Origin: Wolfiporia cocos | Lineage: Eukaryota; Basidiomycota; Agaricomycetes; Polyporales; Phaeolaceae | Assembly (NCBI GenBank): GCA_029448655.1 | Contig: JACCLO010000002.1 | Coordinates: forward strand, 3,472,001 to 3,536,000 | Direction: 5' to 3' | DNA: 64,000 nt | Part shown: in pieces, positions 23,118-33,984 of the stretch | How the letters are laid out: each line of letters starts with the position of its first letter | Numbering within the stretch: position 1 is the first letter of the stretch | The notes under the pieces: model-generated | Told to the model about the DNA's origin: nothing | The model's input: the letters and a program-made list of their open reading frames with translations, nothing else | Database searches by the model: none | Program-made: the position numbers and the translations under genes

Positions 23118-23427
23118 CCGCCGTGCATGCTGCCCGTTGTGCCCTTGCCGTTATGGTTTGTGCGCGTGTCCGTCGTGGTGCTCCTGTATATTGTTTCCTT
23201 ACCTGTTCCGCGTGTGTCCTGTATACATCCTGTGTGTGTCGCCGGACCAACGCAGAGATGGATGTGTGCGGTCAGGACGTGCATGTCTGGGACCGCACGG
23301 AGCCGCGCGGAGGGTGCGCCTGCCCTGAAGTGCAACGTGGTGTACGTCACGCTCTGTGGCCTGAGTTCCAAGTTGCGCACAACAAAATCACGTCCTGTAC
23401 TGTCTCCCATCCTCCCAGCACCCAGCA
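23118..23427. other. Intergenic between HAS1 and TMEM33-like gene
   Basis: 310 bases with the HAS1 3' UTR and the promoter of the next plus-strand gene. No feature recognised. Confidence 0.4.
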
Positions 23428-24568
23428 ATGGCTACCACCCAGGTGAGCTGCCCGTCTCCATCGCAGCGCCCAGAGACAGTGACGCGTCGCCTCCAGCATT
23501 ATGCGTGGGCCGCAGGCCATTTCCTTCTGCTCCTGTCGGCTCTGCGGTATTTCCTAGCGACAGTCCTGTTTAGAGGCGTGTCGTCTGGCTGGTACAAGAG
23601 TGAGTGTGCATGATTGTTGAGGGCCGGCGGGAAACCGACGCGTAGTATGGCGCGCAGCGAGCTTCGTAGGAGCGCTCGTCAGCTATGCGATTGTTTGCCA
23701 GTAAGTGCACCTGAATCCGTGTTAAAGAGTATACGTGCTGAGCACACTCGGTACGCAGCAAGTCTCTTGGAGTGAGTGACCGTCGTGCTGCTCCTGATTC
23801 GTGCGCTCTCCTGAACGCAATCGGCAGATTCCACAGCCCAGCCTGCAGTGGATCAACAAAGCTCTCGTCGACGAGGTGGGCAAGGTCTTCTTCTCGAGCC
23901 TGCTCGACACTGAGGACATATGCAGAATGTACAATACCTACTCCTCGCGGTCTTCTGGTGGACCTCGAGGCCTGTCACCCGTTCGTGTTTCCGTATCTTT
24001 CCGCAGCTGAACCCTCTGAATGCCTGACTTGGCTTCATTGCAGTTGCGCTGATCCCATACGCTATTTTCTCTCTGTTCCATGCTTTGACGTTCACTCGTA
24101 CGACTTTGATGCCCCAATTCCTTCCCCCTGGGCCGCCTGCCTCCGCCGGCGGCCCGCCCACCCCTCACCCTCTCTCCAAGAGGTTGCACTCTTGGGTAAA
24201 AGGTGCGTTCCACTGTGCTCGTCGACGTATACTCCCAACTGACGTGCCGCGCAGCCAACTACGACGCCGCCATGAGGGTCGTCGCATACACGGAGCTGAT
24301 CATCATGCTGCGCCTCGTCGTCGGCCTCTTCCTGCTGCGCAACTCGTTCATCGCGCCGATCGTGTTCGCGCACTTCCTGCGCATGCGCTACTACCAATCC
24401 AAGTTCACGCAGAGCGCGATCGTCGACGTGAGCGGGCGCGTCGATGCGTACGTGCGCAAGCCGGGCACGCCGCCGATGGTCGCCGTCGTGTGGGACCGCT
24501 TCCGCATGCTGCTCGCGCGCTGGGCGGGGAACGTGCTCGCGCCGGAGGCCGCGGGCGCGAGGCGGTGA
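23428..24568 (+). CDS. TMEM33/Pom33-family ER and nuclear-envelope protein
   Basis: Pom33, Per33 and TMEM33 are multipass proteins of the ER that help shape the nuclear envelope and place nuclear pores. Seven exons, 23428-23599, 23658-23700, 23759-23771, 23828-23875, 23926-23980, 24044-24202 and 24255-24568, encode 267 residues. Clear landmarks are RLQHYAWAAGHFLLLLSALR, the segment VGALVSYAIVCHKSLG across exons 2-3, VQYLLLAVFWWTSRPVTLAL, and RNSFIAPIVFAHFLRMRYYQ near the C terminus. Exon 3 has only 13 nt. A 24-nt stretch at 23443-23466 has GT-AG ends but is too short for an intron and is kept as coding. The family call is firm. The exact paralogue is not. Confidence 0.9.
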
Positions 24569-24819
24569 ACGGCGAGGCGGAGAATGTGTTACGTGTGCAG
24601 GGTGCGTGTGTTGTGCGCAACGTGCTTTGGACTAGGTGTAGAATGATATTGCTGCGTGGTTTGGATGTCTGTCGTGTCGCTCCGGTGCAATGCAACGCTA
24701 GCTCTCCTTCCCGCGTGACTTGTTTCCGCTCCGCTATGACGTCACGCGTCTGCCCTCCCGCATCCCACTGAGCCTTACCCCGCTGTGTTCCTCCCTCAAC
24801 ATCCTGACACCAAACAACC

Positions 24820-25169
24820 ATGGCCACCGTCTCTGCTGCTGTCTCTAATCTCATCGAGGCGTTCGCCGCCATCGGTGCATCCTTATACAACTCCATCCTC
24901 GCCGTGCTTCTGGCCTTCGTGGCCCTTGGCGAAGAAGTCATGAACGGCGTCATTCACCTTGTGCAGGCGATCGTCGCTTTCGGGACCGACCTCTTTGGAA
25001 GCGTCCTCGGATTCGTCGCAGGTAACTCGTATCGCATCCTGGGCTGATTACCTGATTGACAATGCCGACTATGATAGCCCACTTCGTTGCGCTGTTGGTC
25101 ATAGCCGGAGGGTATTACTGGTATACCCATTCACAAAGCGAAAGAAGAGGGGCGAAGAAGTCGCACTGA
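24820..25169 (+). CDS. Small two-helix membrane protein, unknown function
   Basis: Two exons, 24820-25021 and 25078-25169, joined over a 56-nt intron, encode 97 residues. The first half is hydrophobic with small residues and few charges: MATVSAAVSNLIEAFAAIG, then NSILAVLLAFVALGEEV and AIVAFGTDLFGSVLGFVA. The second exon adds a helix HFVALLVIAGGYYWYTH and a basic tail SERRGAKKSH. The pattern fits a small protein with amphipathic and membrane helices. No family recognised. It follows the TMEM33-like gene by 250 bases in the same orientation. Confidence 0.6.
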
Positions 25170-25473
25170 TGGCGTGCACAAGTTTGCCGTACGTTGTGCG
25201 CTGCTGTGTTCGCCCGTTCTCACCGATCTTGTGAATGCATATGATTGAGTTGGTGTATGATATGCCGCACTACTCCTAACGGTGCTGTACTATTTGTTGT
25301 ATCATCCGTAGCATTAGCGATTCTCCTGATATCAAAGCGTTATGAGACATGCACCGGAGGACTCCGCTCAGGGATGTCCTCAAGGCTTTCGAAGTTTGGT
25401 GTCATTGTATGAACAGATAGGAGGTATAATTTGTGACAATCGACTGGAAATTCCGCCCACAGAGCAATCCTTT
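25170..25473. other. Convergent 3' region
   Basis: About 300 bases between the stops of the small membrane protein gene and the CBS-PB1 gene. Nothing recognised. Confidence 0.4.
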
Positions 25474-27746
25474 TTACCGGGAGAGGCGGGACACAGTGAA
25501 AACGGTCAGGATGACCGCAGCAAGGGCACCTATACTCGCGGGCAGCAGGAGGTCCTTCGGGATGCCCAGGACCTTCTCCTCCTCGACGTGCACCGGGCGC
25601 GGAGGCGCGAGGCCCGTCGCCTCGGGCAGGACAGTCTCGGCCTTCTCGGCCTCCTTCATCTCGCGCTCCGCCGCGGCGGCGACCTCGGCCGCCTGCGCGG
25701 CGCTCTTCTCCGCCATCGCGTTCTCCCAGCCGCGCCCGCCCTGGATGAAGAGCACGACGCGGTCGGCGCCGGCGGCGCGCGCGATCTTGACCGCGTCGGA
25801 CACGTCCGCGTCGCCCGTGATGAGCACGATGTCGCCGTCCGCGTCCGTGTACGAGAGCAAAAAGTCCGTCGGGTCCGGCACCGGGTCCGCGGGGTCCGCG
25901 AGCCGGTAGCTCGTGAAGTACGGGTCCGTCGCGAGCTTCCCGCCGACGATGTCCCGCAGGTTCTCCACGCTGTCGTGCCGCGCCTGGAAGCGGTGCGTGC
26001 GCCCGCTCGGCGTGCGGAACTTGAACACGTACGTCCCGTCGTCGACCGGCGGCGGCGGCGCCGCGGGCCCCACGATCGACGGCAGCCCGTCGCCGTGCGG
26101 CGAGAACGGGTGCTCGAGCCCGAGCACGGAGTGGTCGTCGCCCCCGGTCTGCGAGACGGAGTCGCCGAAGGCGATCTCCGAGTGCGGCGACATGAACTGG
26201 GACATGGGGCGCGACATGTGTCGGGAGTGTGTTGATTCTGGGAAGTTGGAGCCCGAGATGACGGACTCGCTGTCCTCGCCGGCGCCGAGGGAGTCGAAGA
26301 AGCGGCCCCACATCGGCCCCGCCTCTTCAGTCTCACCACCGGTGGTTTCAGCCGATATTGCGTTCATCTGTGGTCGAATGCGAACAGGTCATGCGGGGGA
26401 ATGAAATGTCTGAAGAGAAGGCACCAAACCTGTTCTAGAGTTGCATATGTGAGCTTGAGCACATCGACAATGGCGACCAGACGGCCGTCCTCTTCGACAA
26501 CGGGGAGATTGAGATAGTGCCCATCTGCATAAGGGACGGTCAGTTGCAGGATGACCCCAGATCGTACGATGTACGCACTGTGCATCTTCTTGAGCGCATC
26601 ATGGCAGGTCATGTCCGGAGGTGCGGTGTCGGGATGCGGCGTCATGACTCTCACGACGCTGCACCTGCTCGCGTCCAGCCCGGCAGCAATAACACGGAGC
26701 ACGATATCCTTGCTCGTGAAGATACCCGCAATCTTCGGGGGCAGCCCGGGCGCGCCGGCCGTGTGGGAGACATTCTCCATCACACACACGGCCGTCGTGC
26801 GCCGCTCCTTCATGAGCTTCGCGACCTCGCGCACGGTCGTCTTCGGGCCGACCGTCGCGGGCTGCGTGCGCGAGTCCATGACGGACGTGAGGTCCGGCAG
26901 CGCGGTCTTCTGGCGGAGGCGCTCCACGTACGAGAGCATCGCGGCCGTCTGCGGGTTCGCCTCCATGCCCGCGCCGAACTCGGACTGCACGCCCGCGAGC
27001 GCGGAGTAGAGCTTCTCCGACGCGGACGAGCTGCGCTCGACCTTGTCGAGCGCCTCGTGGAAGACCTTGGTGATGTCGAGCAGCCCGACGACGTTGCCCT
27101 CTTCGTTGCAGACGGGCTGTGGGAGGGCGGATAAACGTACATGCGTGTGGGAGCGGAGGGCGGGGACTTACCAAGTGTCGGAAGTGCCGCTGCACCATGA
27201 GCTCCAGGGCCTCGGTCGCACTCGTCGTATCGCGGGTGACCATAGGCCCGCGCGTCATGATCGCGCCAACGGGGGTTGTGTGAGGGTCCATGCCCTCGGC
27301 GGTGACCTAGATGCCCGATGTTGAGCGCGATAGCGCGGTATCAGCACAGAACGCACCCGATACGCCAGGTCTTTGGCAGTGAAGATACCGCTCAGGCCTT
27401 CATCGTCGTCGACTACGAGGACACAGTCGGTCCTCTTTGCCGCGCACAGCTGACTCGCCTCCGCGACGGTGATGTCCTCGGGGACGGTCAGGGCGGGGCT
27501 GGGCTTGAGTGCGGCGACCGTCCCCTTCTGCGCGGTAGACCTGTGTCCGCGTCTGCGGCCAGAGGTGTGCTGGGTGGTCGAGATGGTCCGCTTGCGCGAG
27601 AGCTCGGACTCGATCTTCTTGCGGATGGCCTGCGGAGGGAGGACAAAGTCAACACGGGTGTTCTGCCGGGCGGGCCCGCGCCGCTGCGCGATCGGGCTGG
27701 AGGCGGAGAAGACGCGTTCTGCGGCGACGGGGGGCGGCGTCGACAT
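25474..27746 (-). CDS. CBS-domain and PB1-domain protein with C-terminal anchor
   Basis: The protein has four CBS motifs (two Bateman pairs), a PB1 domain and a last hydrophobic helix. This order is known from S. pombe Mug70 and related fungal proteins. CBS pairs bind adenosyl ligands and PB1 mediates pairing of proteins. Exons: 27746-27357, 27306-27172, 27116-26579, 26524-26430 and 26367-25474, about 683 residues. CBS landmarks include DCVLVVDDDEGLSGIFTAKD, LPVCNEEGNVVGLLDITKV, KIAGIFTSKDIVLRVIAAG and HYLNLPVVEEDGRLVAIVDV. PB1 starts at GTYVFKFRTPSGRTHRF. The C terminus LLPASIGALAAVILTVFTVS suggests tail anchoring. The 54-nt intron 26525-26578 is stop-free and in frame. Splicing it restores the usual MHNGHYLNLP. 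Confidence 0.9.
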
Positions 27747-28273
27747 GGTGCGCGGGGTACACGTGTGCAGGGAGAGTGGGCCCACCGGGGGAACGCTCGA
27801 CGTGTTCGGCAGCACTAGCTCGGAGCAAGACAGGCGCCACTGACCTCGTCCCTCCTGGACTGCTTCCTTCTGGTTTCTGCCATGGAGGCACCCACGGAAG
27901 ACATGGTGCTGGGCTGGCGGTGGGCGGTGGCGGGGAGGGGGGAGCTGGCGCGGTCGGGAACGGCGACCGGAGAGAGGGGGCGGTGGCCGCGGCTGGCTGG
28001 AGGAGAGGGGACGGGAATGCGTGACATGGGCTGCTCAACACGTCCGCCTCCAATGCGCGTGTCGCCGAACCCGGAGCGGAGCCCTGGCACCTGTTTGGCC
28101 CTGCTTGCACTGTGGCGCGTTCGATCGCGGCGCGTCCATCACGTGCCCCGCGTCCCGTCCCCGTTCCTCCCACCGACGGCCACCATCCCGAGCCCGTCTC
28201 TCGCCTGGCGAGGCCCCACTCGACAGCCGCACACCCCTTCAGTACATGTGAGCCGCGCTGTGCCTGCGGTTCG
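27747..28273. promoter_or_regulatory. Divergent promoter region, CBS-PB1 / SGF11
   Basis: 527 GC-rich bases between two divergent start codons. Long open frames on both strands here reflect the base composition and do not look like proteins. Both 5' UTRs should lie here. Confidence 0.4.
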
Positions 28274-29845
28274 ATGCCGAAGAAGGAGCGCGATGAGGTC
28301 TTGTCAGAGCTGGTGCGTACCCACGCTCCCGGAGTATTGCCATCCTGATCGAGGAATGCAGGCCGCCAGAGTCTTCTCCGAGATGCTCGGGGAGGCTCTC
28401 ATGGACGTGGTGCTAGAGTCCCACAAAGCAGTAGGGCGCTCCAGGGCCATTTGTCCGGTCTGTCACACTCGGTAATTGTCCCCGTATATTTGACAGAATG
28501 ATGGATTGACCCCGTTGCAGCTGTGGATCAGGTATGCATTGTGACGCCGGTGTGCCACCCGTGCTCATCGTATGCTAGCCCACGTCCCTGGCTCCTCGAA
28601 TGGCGCCACGCAGGGTGCGGCCTCTTCGAGGATGCCGACGCCCTCGGAAGACGCCAAGGGCCAGGACGTCAACAGTCCTGCCGGGACCGGTACGAGCACC
28701 CCCTCAAACGGGAAGACCAACGGGAACATTCTGTTTGAATGCGTTAACTGCAAACGCCAGGTTAGTCCTGTGCATCTTCACCATCAGCCAATCTCACCGG
28801 CGGCGCCAGGTTGCTTCCAACCGGTATGCGGCACACCTGGGGGATTGCATGGGTCTGAACACACGAAGAGGTGCTACGCGAAATGCCTCGTCCAAGAGCA
28901 AGTGAGCGTGCTTTCCCATCGAAACAGGTATAATCTAACCGACGTTCGAAGACTGGCTTCGGAGGCCGGCAGATCAGCCTCGCCATTGGTTGCGTCTGAG
29001 AGCGGTCACATTTCTGACGGTGGCAAAGCTCCGACTGCTGGCAAAGGCAAGGGCAAGTCAAAGGCAAAACGCACCGGTGAGCGTATCCATCGTGCATCTT
29101 TTGCATGAGCGCTCAAGCGTCCTCGGTTAGACGAAGCCGAGTTCAATTTGCATCGCAAGCGAGTGAGTACAGAGCACGGTGCTATTCATTACTATCATAG
29201 CTAATCATCCTTGAAGCCTGGGTCACCGTCCGTATCACCGGCCAAGAAGCAAAAAAGAGCGAAACCTACTGGTACATCGATCGGCGCCGCACCTAGTATT
29301 CCAATACTGACTGGCATACAGGTTCCCCAGTGGCTCGGGTCAAGGCGGATCCCGATCTTCCGGGCTCCCCGGGAAGCGTAAGTCGCTGTTCGCAGCAATC
29401 TACTACATCGTCTGACATCCCGACAGCAGACCGTGCCGCTCCCGGGTTCCCACTCCCGGGTTCCCTCCAAACTACGCGACTCCTCCGTGGTTTCGTCTAT
29501 ACCCCGAGAACAGCGATCCTCGTCCCCCGAGATGCCATCGCGGAGATCGTCTCCCGCACGCTCGATCTCGACGCTCGCGTCCGCGCCGTCCCTGCAGAGC
29601 CCCACCCCTTCCGCGCGGCCGCTCCAGAAGTCGAAGGGCAAAAACGGCAAGGCTGCACCGCCGAGACGACCGAGCCCGGCTCCGCCACGTCCCCCACCCG
29701 CGCCGGTCATGCCTATATCGGTAGGTACAGACTATCTAGGTATGTTTCTCCCGCACGCCCCTCCCAATCGACGACGAGCTGAGGCGCAACCGCAGACGAC
29801 GAAGGCGAGGAGACGGGCTCCTCGACCGATACTGATAGTTCATAG
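28274..29845 (+). CDS. SGF11: SAGA-associated factor 11 (Sgf11)
   Basis: Sgf11 is part of the SAGA deubiquitinase module with Ubp8, Sgf73 and Sus1, which removes ubiquitin from histone H2B. Eleven exons encode about 349 residues: 28274-28312, 28362-28471, 28521-28531, 28579-28760, 28810-28901, 28952-29076, 29131-29162, 29217-29271, 29322-29377, 29427-29724 and 29796-29845. The N terminus AARVFSEMLGEALMDVVLES is the Sgf11 helix. FECVNCKRQ joined to VASNRYAAHLGDC is the Sgf11 zinc finger. The rest is Ser/Pro-rich and much longer than yeast Sgf11 (99 residues), ending EETGSSTDTDSS. Exon 3 is 11 nt. Exon 10 starts at a CAGCAG acceptor, so one Gln is optional. Confidence 0.9.
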
Positions 29846-30943
29846 GTTGGACATGAACTATGTTTGGCTGGAACAACCCTGCGTCGGCCCCGCGCCACGC
29901 TCGTCGCTGCTCTGGGTATGCACGCGCTGTCCTGTCGATGTCTGCTTTCCGTTTGTATATCCTGCTTTCGATTGCACGCCATGTATACCGTCTATTCTTG
30001 CCATGTCACCCAGCATCTCTCCTAATCTAGCATATTATAGTCGGAGATATCGTACGTGCCTGAGCTGATCGTCTCCACTGGACCCTGGACTACCAGTTGG
30101 CCAAGGCAGGCAACACAATTGCAGGATTGGTGCGATCGGCCTCAGTGCGGAACTTCCGCATATCGCATATGGGTTACATCTGACCACTGGAATGCTTTGG
30201 CAGAAGCTCCCGGCATCGAACATGATTGCGTTCGACCACTCGCAAATTGAGCGGAGGCCCCAAGCGAACATACGAACGCACATAGCCATGGCATCCAGGA
30301 GATGAACAGTGCTCTGTTCATTGCGAAGTATGATACATGCAGAGCCGATAGAGTCTGGCCGTCGGCCGCCGTGGCCTCCTGGTGACTGCCATGGCCGCTG
30401 TAACAGATGCGCAGAAAAGTGCCGCCGGCGAGATGTAACGCGCTTCGTACGCGAGTCGGCGGGCCCGCCATGTGTCGGGGCTGGGTGCCACAGCTGCGCA
30501 CAGCCATAGCGAGCACCTCCGGACCCGATTCCAGATTCGCGCACGAAGCGAGCGCAGCGGGGTAATCAGCCCGACCAATTCGGGTAATTGGTCGCGCCGG
30601 ATCACTCGCGCGGAGGAGGAGGACGTGAAGGGCGTGCAGCCTGCGGAAGCAAACAGGCAGAGCAGCGTGCGGGCAGCGTGCACGCAGCGCTGCAACGCTC
30701 AGTGTCAGCCGCAAGCCGTGCGCGTGCGGCGAGGCGAGCAGCTGCTGGCGGGCCTCCCGACGGCAGCCACCGGAGGCAAATGCGCGCAAACAAAAGTGCC
30801 GGCGCAGTTGCAGCGTCTGGGAATAGAGATCTTATGTAGCACTCGCCAGTGCCTCTTGTCGACGGCTGCCATCTGGCTTTCCTCCATCGCTTTGTTCGCA
30901 GGACGACCAAGTCGAGCCCAAGCTTGAGTCACTCTTTTCAACC
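29846..30943. other. Intergenic, no gene recognised
   Basis: About 1.1 kb between SGF11 and the UPF0658 gene. The last 500 bases are GC-rich with imperfect GCAG/GTGC repeats, which creates long chance frames on both strands. No frame resembles a protein or has a consistent spliced model. Confidence 0.45.
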
Positions 30944-32618
30944 ATGTCGACACAACCCAGTGCTCACCCCGCTCCTTCCACCGACCCCGCCCAACGACCA
31001 CCACGCCTCGCAGGGGCCTTGTCGGCCCCTTACGACGACCTCATCGACCAGTACGCTACTTCCTACAAGGCGCACGGCGCAGACCCCCCGCCGTTCGATG
31101 CAGGCCACGGCGATGGCGACCCCGCCCCGCTCTATCCCCTCTCCCAGCAACTGTCCAACTTCAGCGAGATCTCCTTCAAGGACGTCAAGGACCTGGACGG
31201 CCATACCACGCAGCGGCTGGACTGGGAGTATCCCCCAAAGTCCGCCGCGTCCAAGCCCGGGAAGGACAAAGAGCTCGATCCCCGGAACTGCTGGGAGGTC
31301 GTGCGCGCGACGGTACGTGCTCGCCCGCAGCTCGCGCGACGTGCTCCCAATCCGACGCGTGCAGATCATCCCGGACTCTGTCGCGTGCCGGCTCTATCTC
31401 TTGACCGTCCTCGTCGAGACAGCAATCGATCTCGCGATCGAGGGCGAGCTCCTTATTCGCCTTCAGGAGATCCCCGGGGCGAATAGCAGCGACGCCACCC
31501 AATCCAGAAAGATGCCTGTCTACCTGAGCATCTTTGCCATGGCTCAGTGAGTATCGTTCGTGTTGCCTCTGCTGCTAACCCGCTGATGTGCATAGCGTAT
31601 TCCAATTTGGGATGGCGTTGGATGCTGTCTACGCTCGTAACACCCTGCAGTTCATCGCGCTAGCGTACGTCCGCTTCCCTCGTCATCGCTGCGCTTTCTC
31701 ATGCGACCACTCTAGAATATTTAACGCGTTGTTCCTCCTCTATGCCATCATCCAGATAGGCGAGATCAACAGAACGCCTATTCCTTCGAGTTCCCATGGT
31801 ATACCCATTCCGACCCTCACCACTATAATCCCCATTGTCATTTCCGTCGCCGAACTCGCCTACATCGCCCTCGGATGGAAGATATACAACGAGTTCGGTT
31901 GGAAGGTGTACAAGTACCTTGGCGCGGACCGCCGCATCAAGGCGATGTACGCCAATTTCCAAATCTTCCTGTGTTTGGTCAAGTTCGACCTTTTCTTTTG
32001 GGTCGGCTTCTCTGTTCAGTTCATTTGGCTCGTCCTCAACGACCACAACGCGGAGTATTACCTGACATGCTTGGCGCTGCCACTGTCGATCCTGGTGCTT
32101 ATCGACGGACACTTGGCAGCTCGCCGCGAGAACAAGTGGATGATGTTCACCTTCATGAGCGGCTGTGTAGCCGCGATGGTGTACTTCATTTACAAGGTCT
32201 GTATATGCTCGGGTCTTCGTTGAACGGCTCTCACCCATGCTTCTCCGTGTTCATCAGCTTGTCGAGGTATTGAGGAAACACAGCACCCCTACCTTCGACG
32301 ACGTTTGGGAGACTTTGACAACATTCTGTAGGTTGCCATGGCTGTGGTTTGTGCGGCTACTGAGCTATAATGTCGCTACAGCTGTCCTTGCGATTATCCT
32401 TCTTCTTGCAACATTCATCTTCGCGTGGATTGTTATGAACAACTTTGGACGAGGGCTGAAGAACCAAAGTGAGCCGTCTCCATGCATTGGTATATTTAGC
32501 TAGTGCTGAAACAACAACATCAGTGTCCAAGAACAAGGATTTTGCGCGGCGCGGCAAATCTCAGGATCTTTACCGAGGTCCAATGAGCACACATCCAAAC
32601 CGGATGAGTATCGAGTAA
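30944..32618 (+). CDS. UPF0658 Golgi-type multipass membrane protein
   Basis: Seven exons, 30944-31312, 31365-31546, 31596-31664, 31716-32196, 32258-32327, 32382-32468 and 32524-32618, encode 450 residues. The N-terminal 120 residues are polar and Pro-rich. After that come about seven or eight membrane helices, including CRLYLLTVLVETAIDLAIEG, IFNALFLLYAIIQIGEI, FDLFFWVGFSVQFIWLVLN and VLAIILLLATFIFAWIVM. The segments VFQFGMALDAVYARNTLQF and ALGWKIYNEFGWKVYKYLGA are characteristic of the UPF0658 family, for which a Golgi location is reported in S. pombe. Molecular role is unknown. All introns are 49-61 nt and in phase. Confidence 0.88.
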
Positions 32619-33159
32619 GGGCTACCCTCACGGGACCCAAGGACTTGTATCGATGTGACATGTATAAACTTCACTATGACCAGCGAGTGCAATCCGCGGA
32701 CACTACTCTTCGGTCGAATTCGTACTTATCTGCGTCTGCATTACTTAGTCGCCGCTTCATACGACGTAACATGTTCTCCTGTTCGTCACGGCCTCATACA
32801 TCTATCCTCGCGCTCGGTCCGTTGTTGCTGGTCTTCATTCGAGCGTCTCTACTTTACACCCTGTCACATAACTCCCTCGTCGCAGTCTTGTCCTTCTTCT
32901 TACGTGTTGCAGATGTCCCGGAGATACTATGGTCTTGCGCTTCTGTATTGATAGCTCGGGATCCCAAATGCAACAATGGTGAACACCCAGAGGACGTATG
33001 TACTTACGCGCGCAGGATCCGTTCCGAGCCAGGGTCGCTTCAGCGCTCCACTTCTGGAATGTGCACTCTCATGGCGCCTAAGTGATATATAGGAACCAGC
33101 TCGAGTGCACGTATACGTGTATCCCGCGTTCATGAGGACAGCCGCTCCGCTCGCTCGCC
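32619..33159. other. Intergenic before BET1
   Basis: 541 bases between two plus-strand genes. Short open frames only. No spliced model was found. Confidence 0.4.
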
Positions 33160-33740
33160 ATGTCGCAAAGGTGTGTCTTTGCACATCTCTTCATGTCCCG
33201 GAGATTGAGCGAGCACTCACTAGATTCCGACCAACGGCTTCGTTGCGTGACCGCTCGGCGTTGCTCCCTGACTACTACACTCCCCCGTCCTCAGGACGCT
33301 CGTCCCCGTTCCAGCCGCAGCCTAGCGGACACCGGTTCGCGGACGACCTCGAGGGCCAGAACGACGAGCATCTAGAGGGCCTGGCCGCGAAGGTCAAGAT
33401 CCTGAAAGACGTGAGTGGTCCCTCGCCCGCCACCTGACCTTGCCCCAGACATCGCTTCCCGTCCCTAGATCACGGTGGGCATCGGCAACGAGGTGCGCGA
33501 GTCGACGGTGCAGCTCAGCCAAATGGTGCGTGGCCCTCCCTCTGATGCTGCAGCGGCGCGAGTAGACCGATGCCGACTATGCAGAACGATGCCTTCTCGG
33601 AGACATCTGGGATACTGGCAGGCACGTTTCGCCGAGTGAACAATATGGCCGCTCGACAGGGATGTCGCTGGCTGTGGTATATCGTGTTCCTCATAGTTGT
33701 GTTCTGGTTCTTCATCGTTGTATGGTGGTTTCGCCGATGA
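33160..33740 (+). CDS. BET1: SNARE Bet1
   Basis: Bet1 is a Qc-type SNARE of ER-to-Golgi vesicles. Four exons, 33160-33170, 33224-33410, 33469-33525 and 33585-33740, encode 136 residues. The first exon has only 11 nt (MSQ plus two bases). The SNARE helix runs from NDEHLEGLAAKVKILKDIT through GNEVRESTVQLSQMNDAF to AGTFRRVNNMA. A single C-terminal membrane helix, WLWYIVFLIVVFWFFIVVW, ends four residues before the stop. Length and topology fit Bet1. The N-terminal linker has a Ser/Pro stretch. The gene runs convergent to ULP1, with about 245 bases between stops. Confidence 0.93.
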
Positions 33741-33984
33741 CACTCGTCCGTTACGCAGACTGCGCTCTGCTCCAGCCTTGGAGCCTTGAAGCACCTCTGG
33801 GAGACGGTCATGTCCCGTCAACTCACGCTACTGGTTATTCTGGATAGATTGTCCTCTGCTACTTCGTGGTAGCAGAAGGGTAAGACGACACAGTATCCTA
33901 GTGCTACAAGATTACAGCCGACGAGATATTACCGTTAGATATACAAAAGTTACAGTCAACATGCCTAGCATCCGTATGGGTACG

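Noticed and set aside
23443..23466. GT...AG stretch in the first exon of the TMEM33-like gene
   Set aside because: At 24 nt it is far below the 44-nt minimum intron seen elsewhere in the window, and the frame is open through it.
25342..26235. Plus-strand open frames of up to 297 codons
   Set aside because: They are mirror frames of the GC-rich CBS-PB1 gene on the minus strand, rich in Arg, with no domain.
30142..30927. Overlapping open frames on both strands between SGF11 and the UPF0658 gene
   Set aside because: Composition is skewed by GC-rich imperfect repeats. No domain and no consistent splicing was found.
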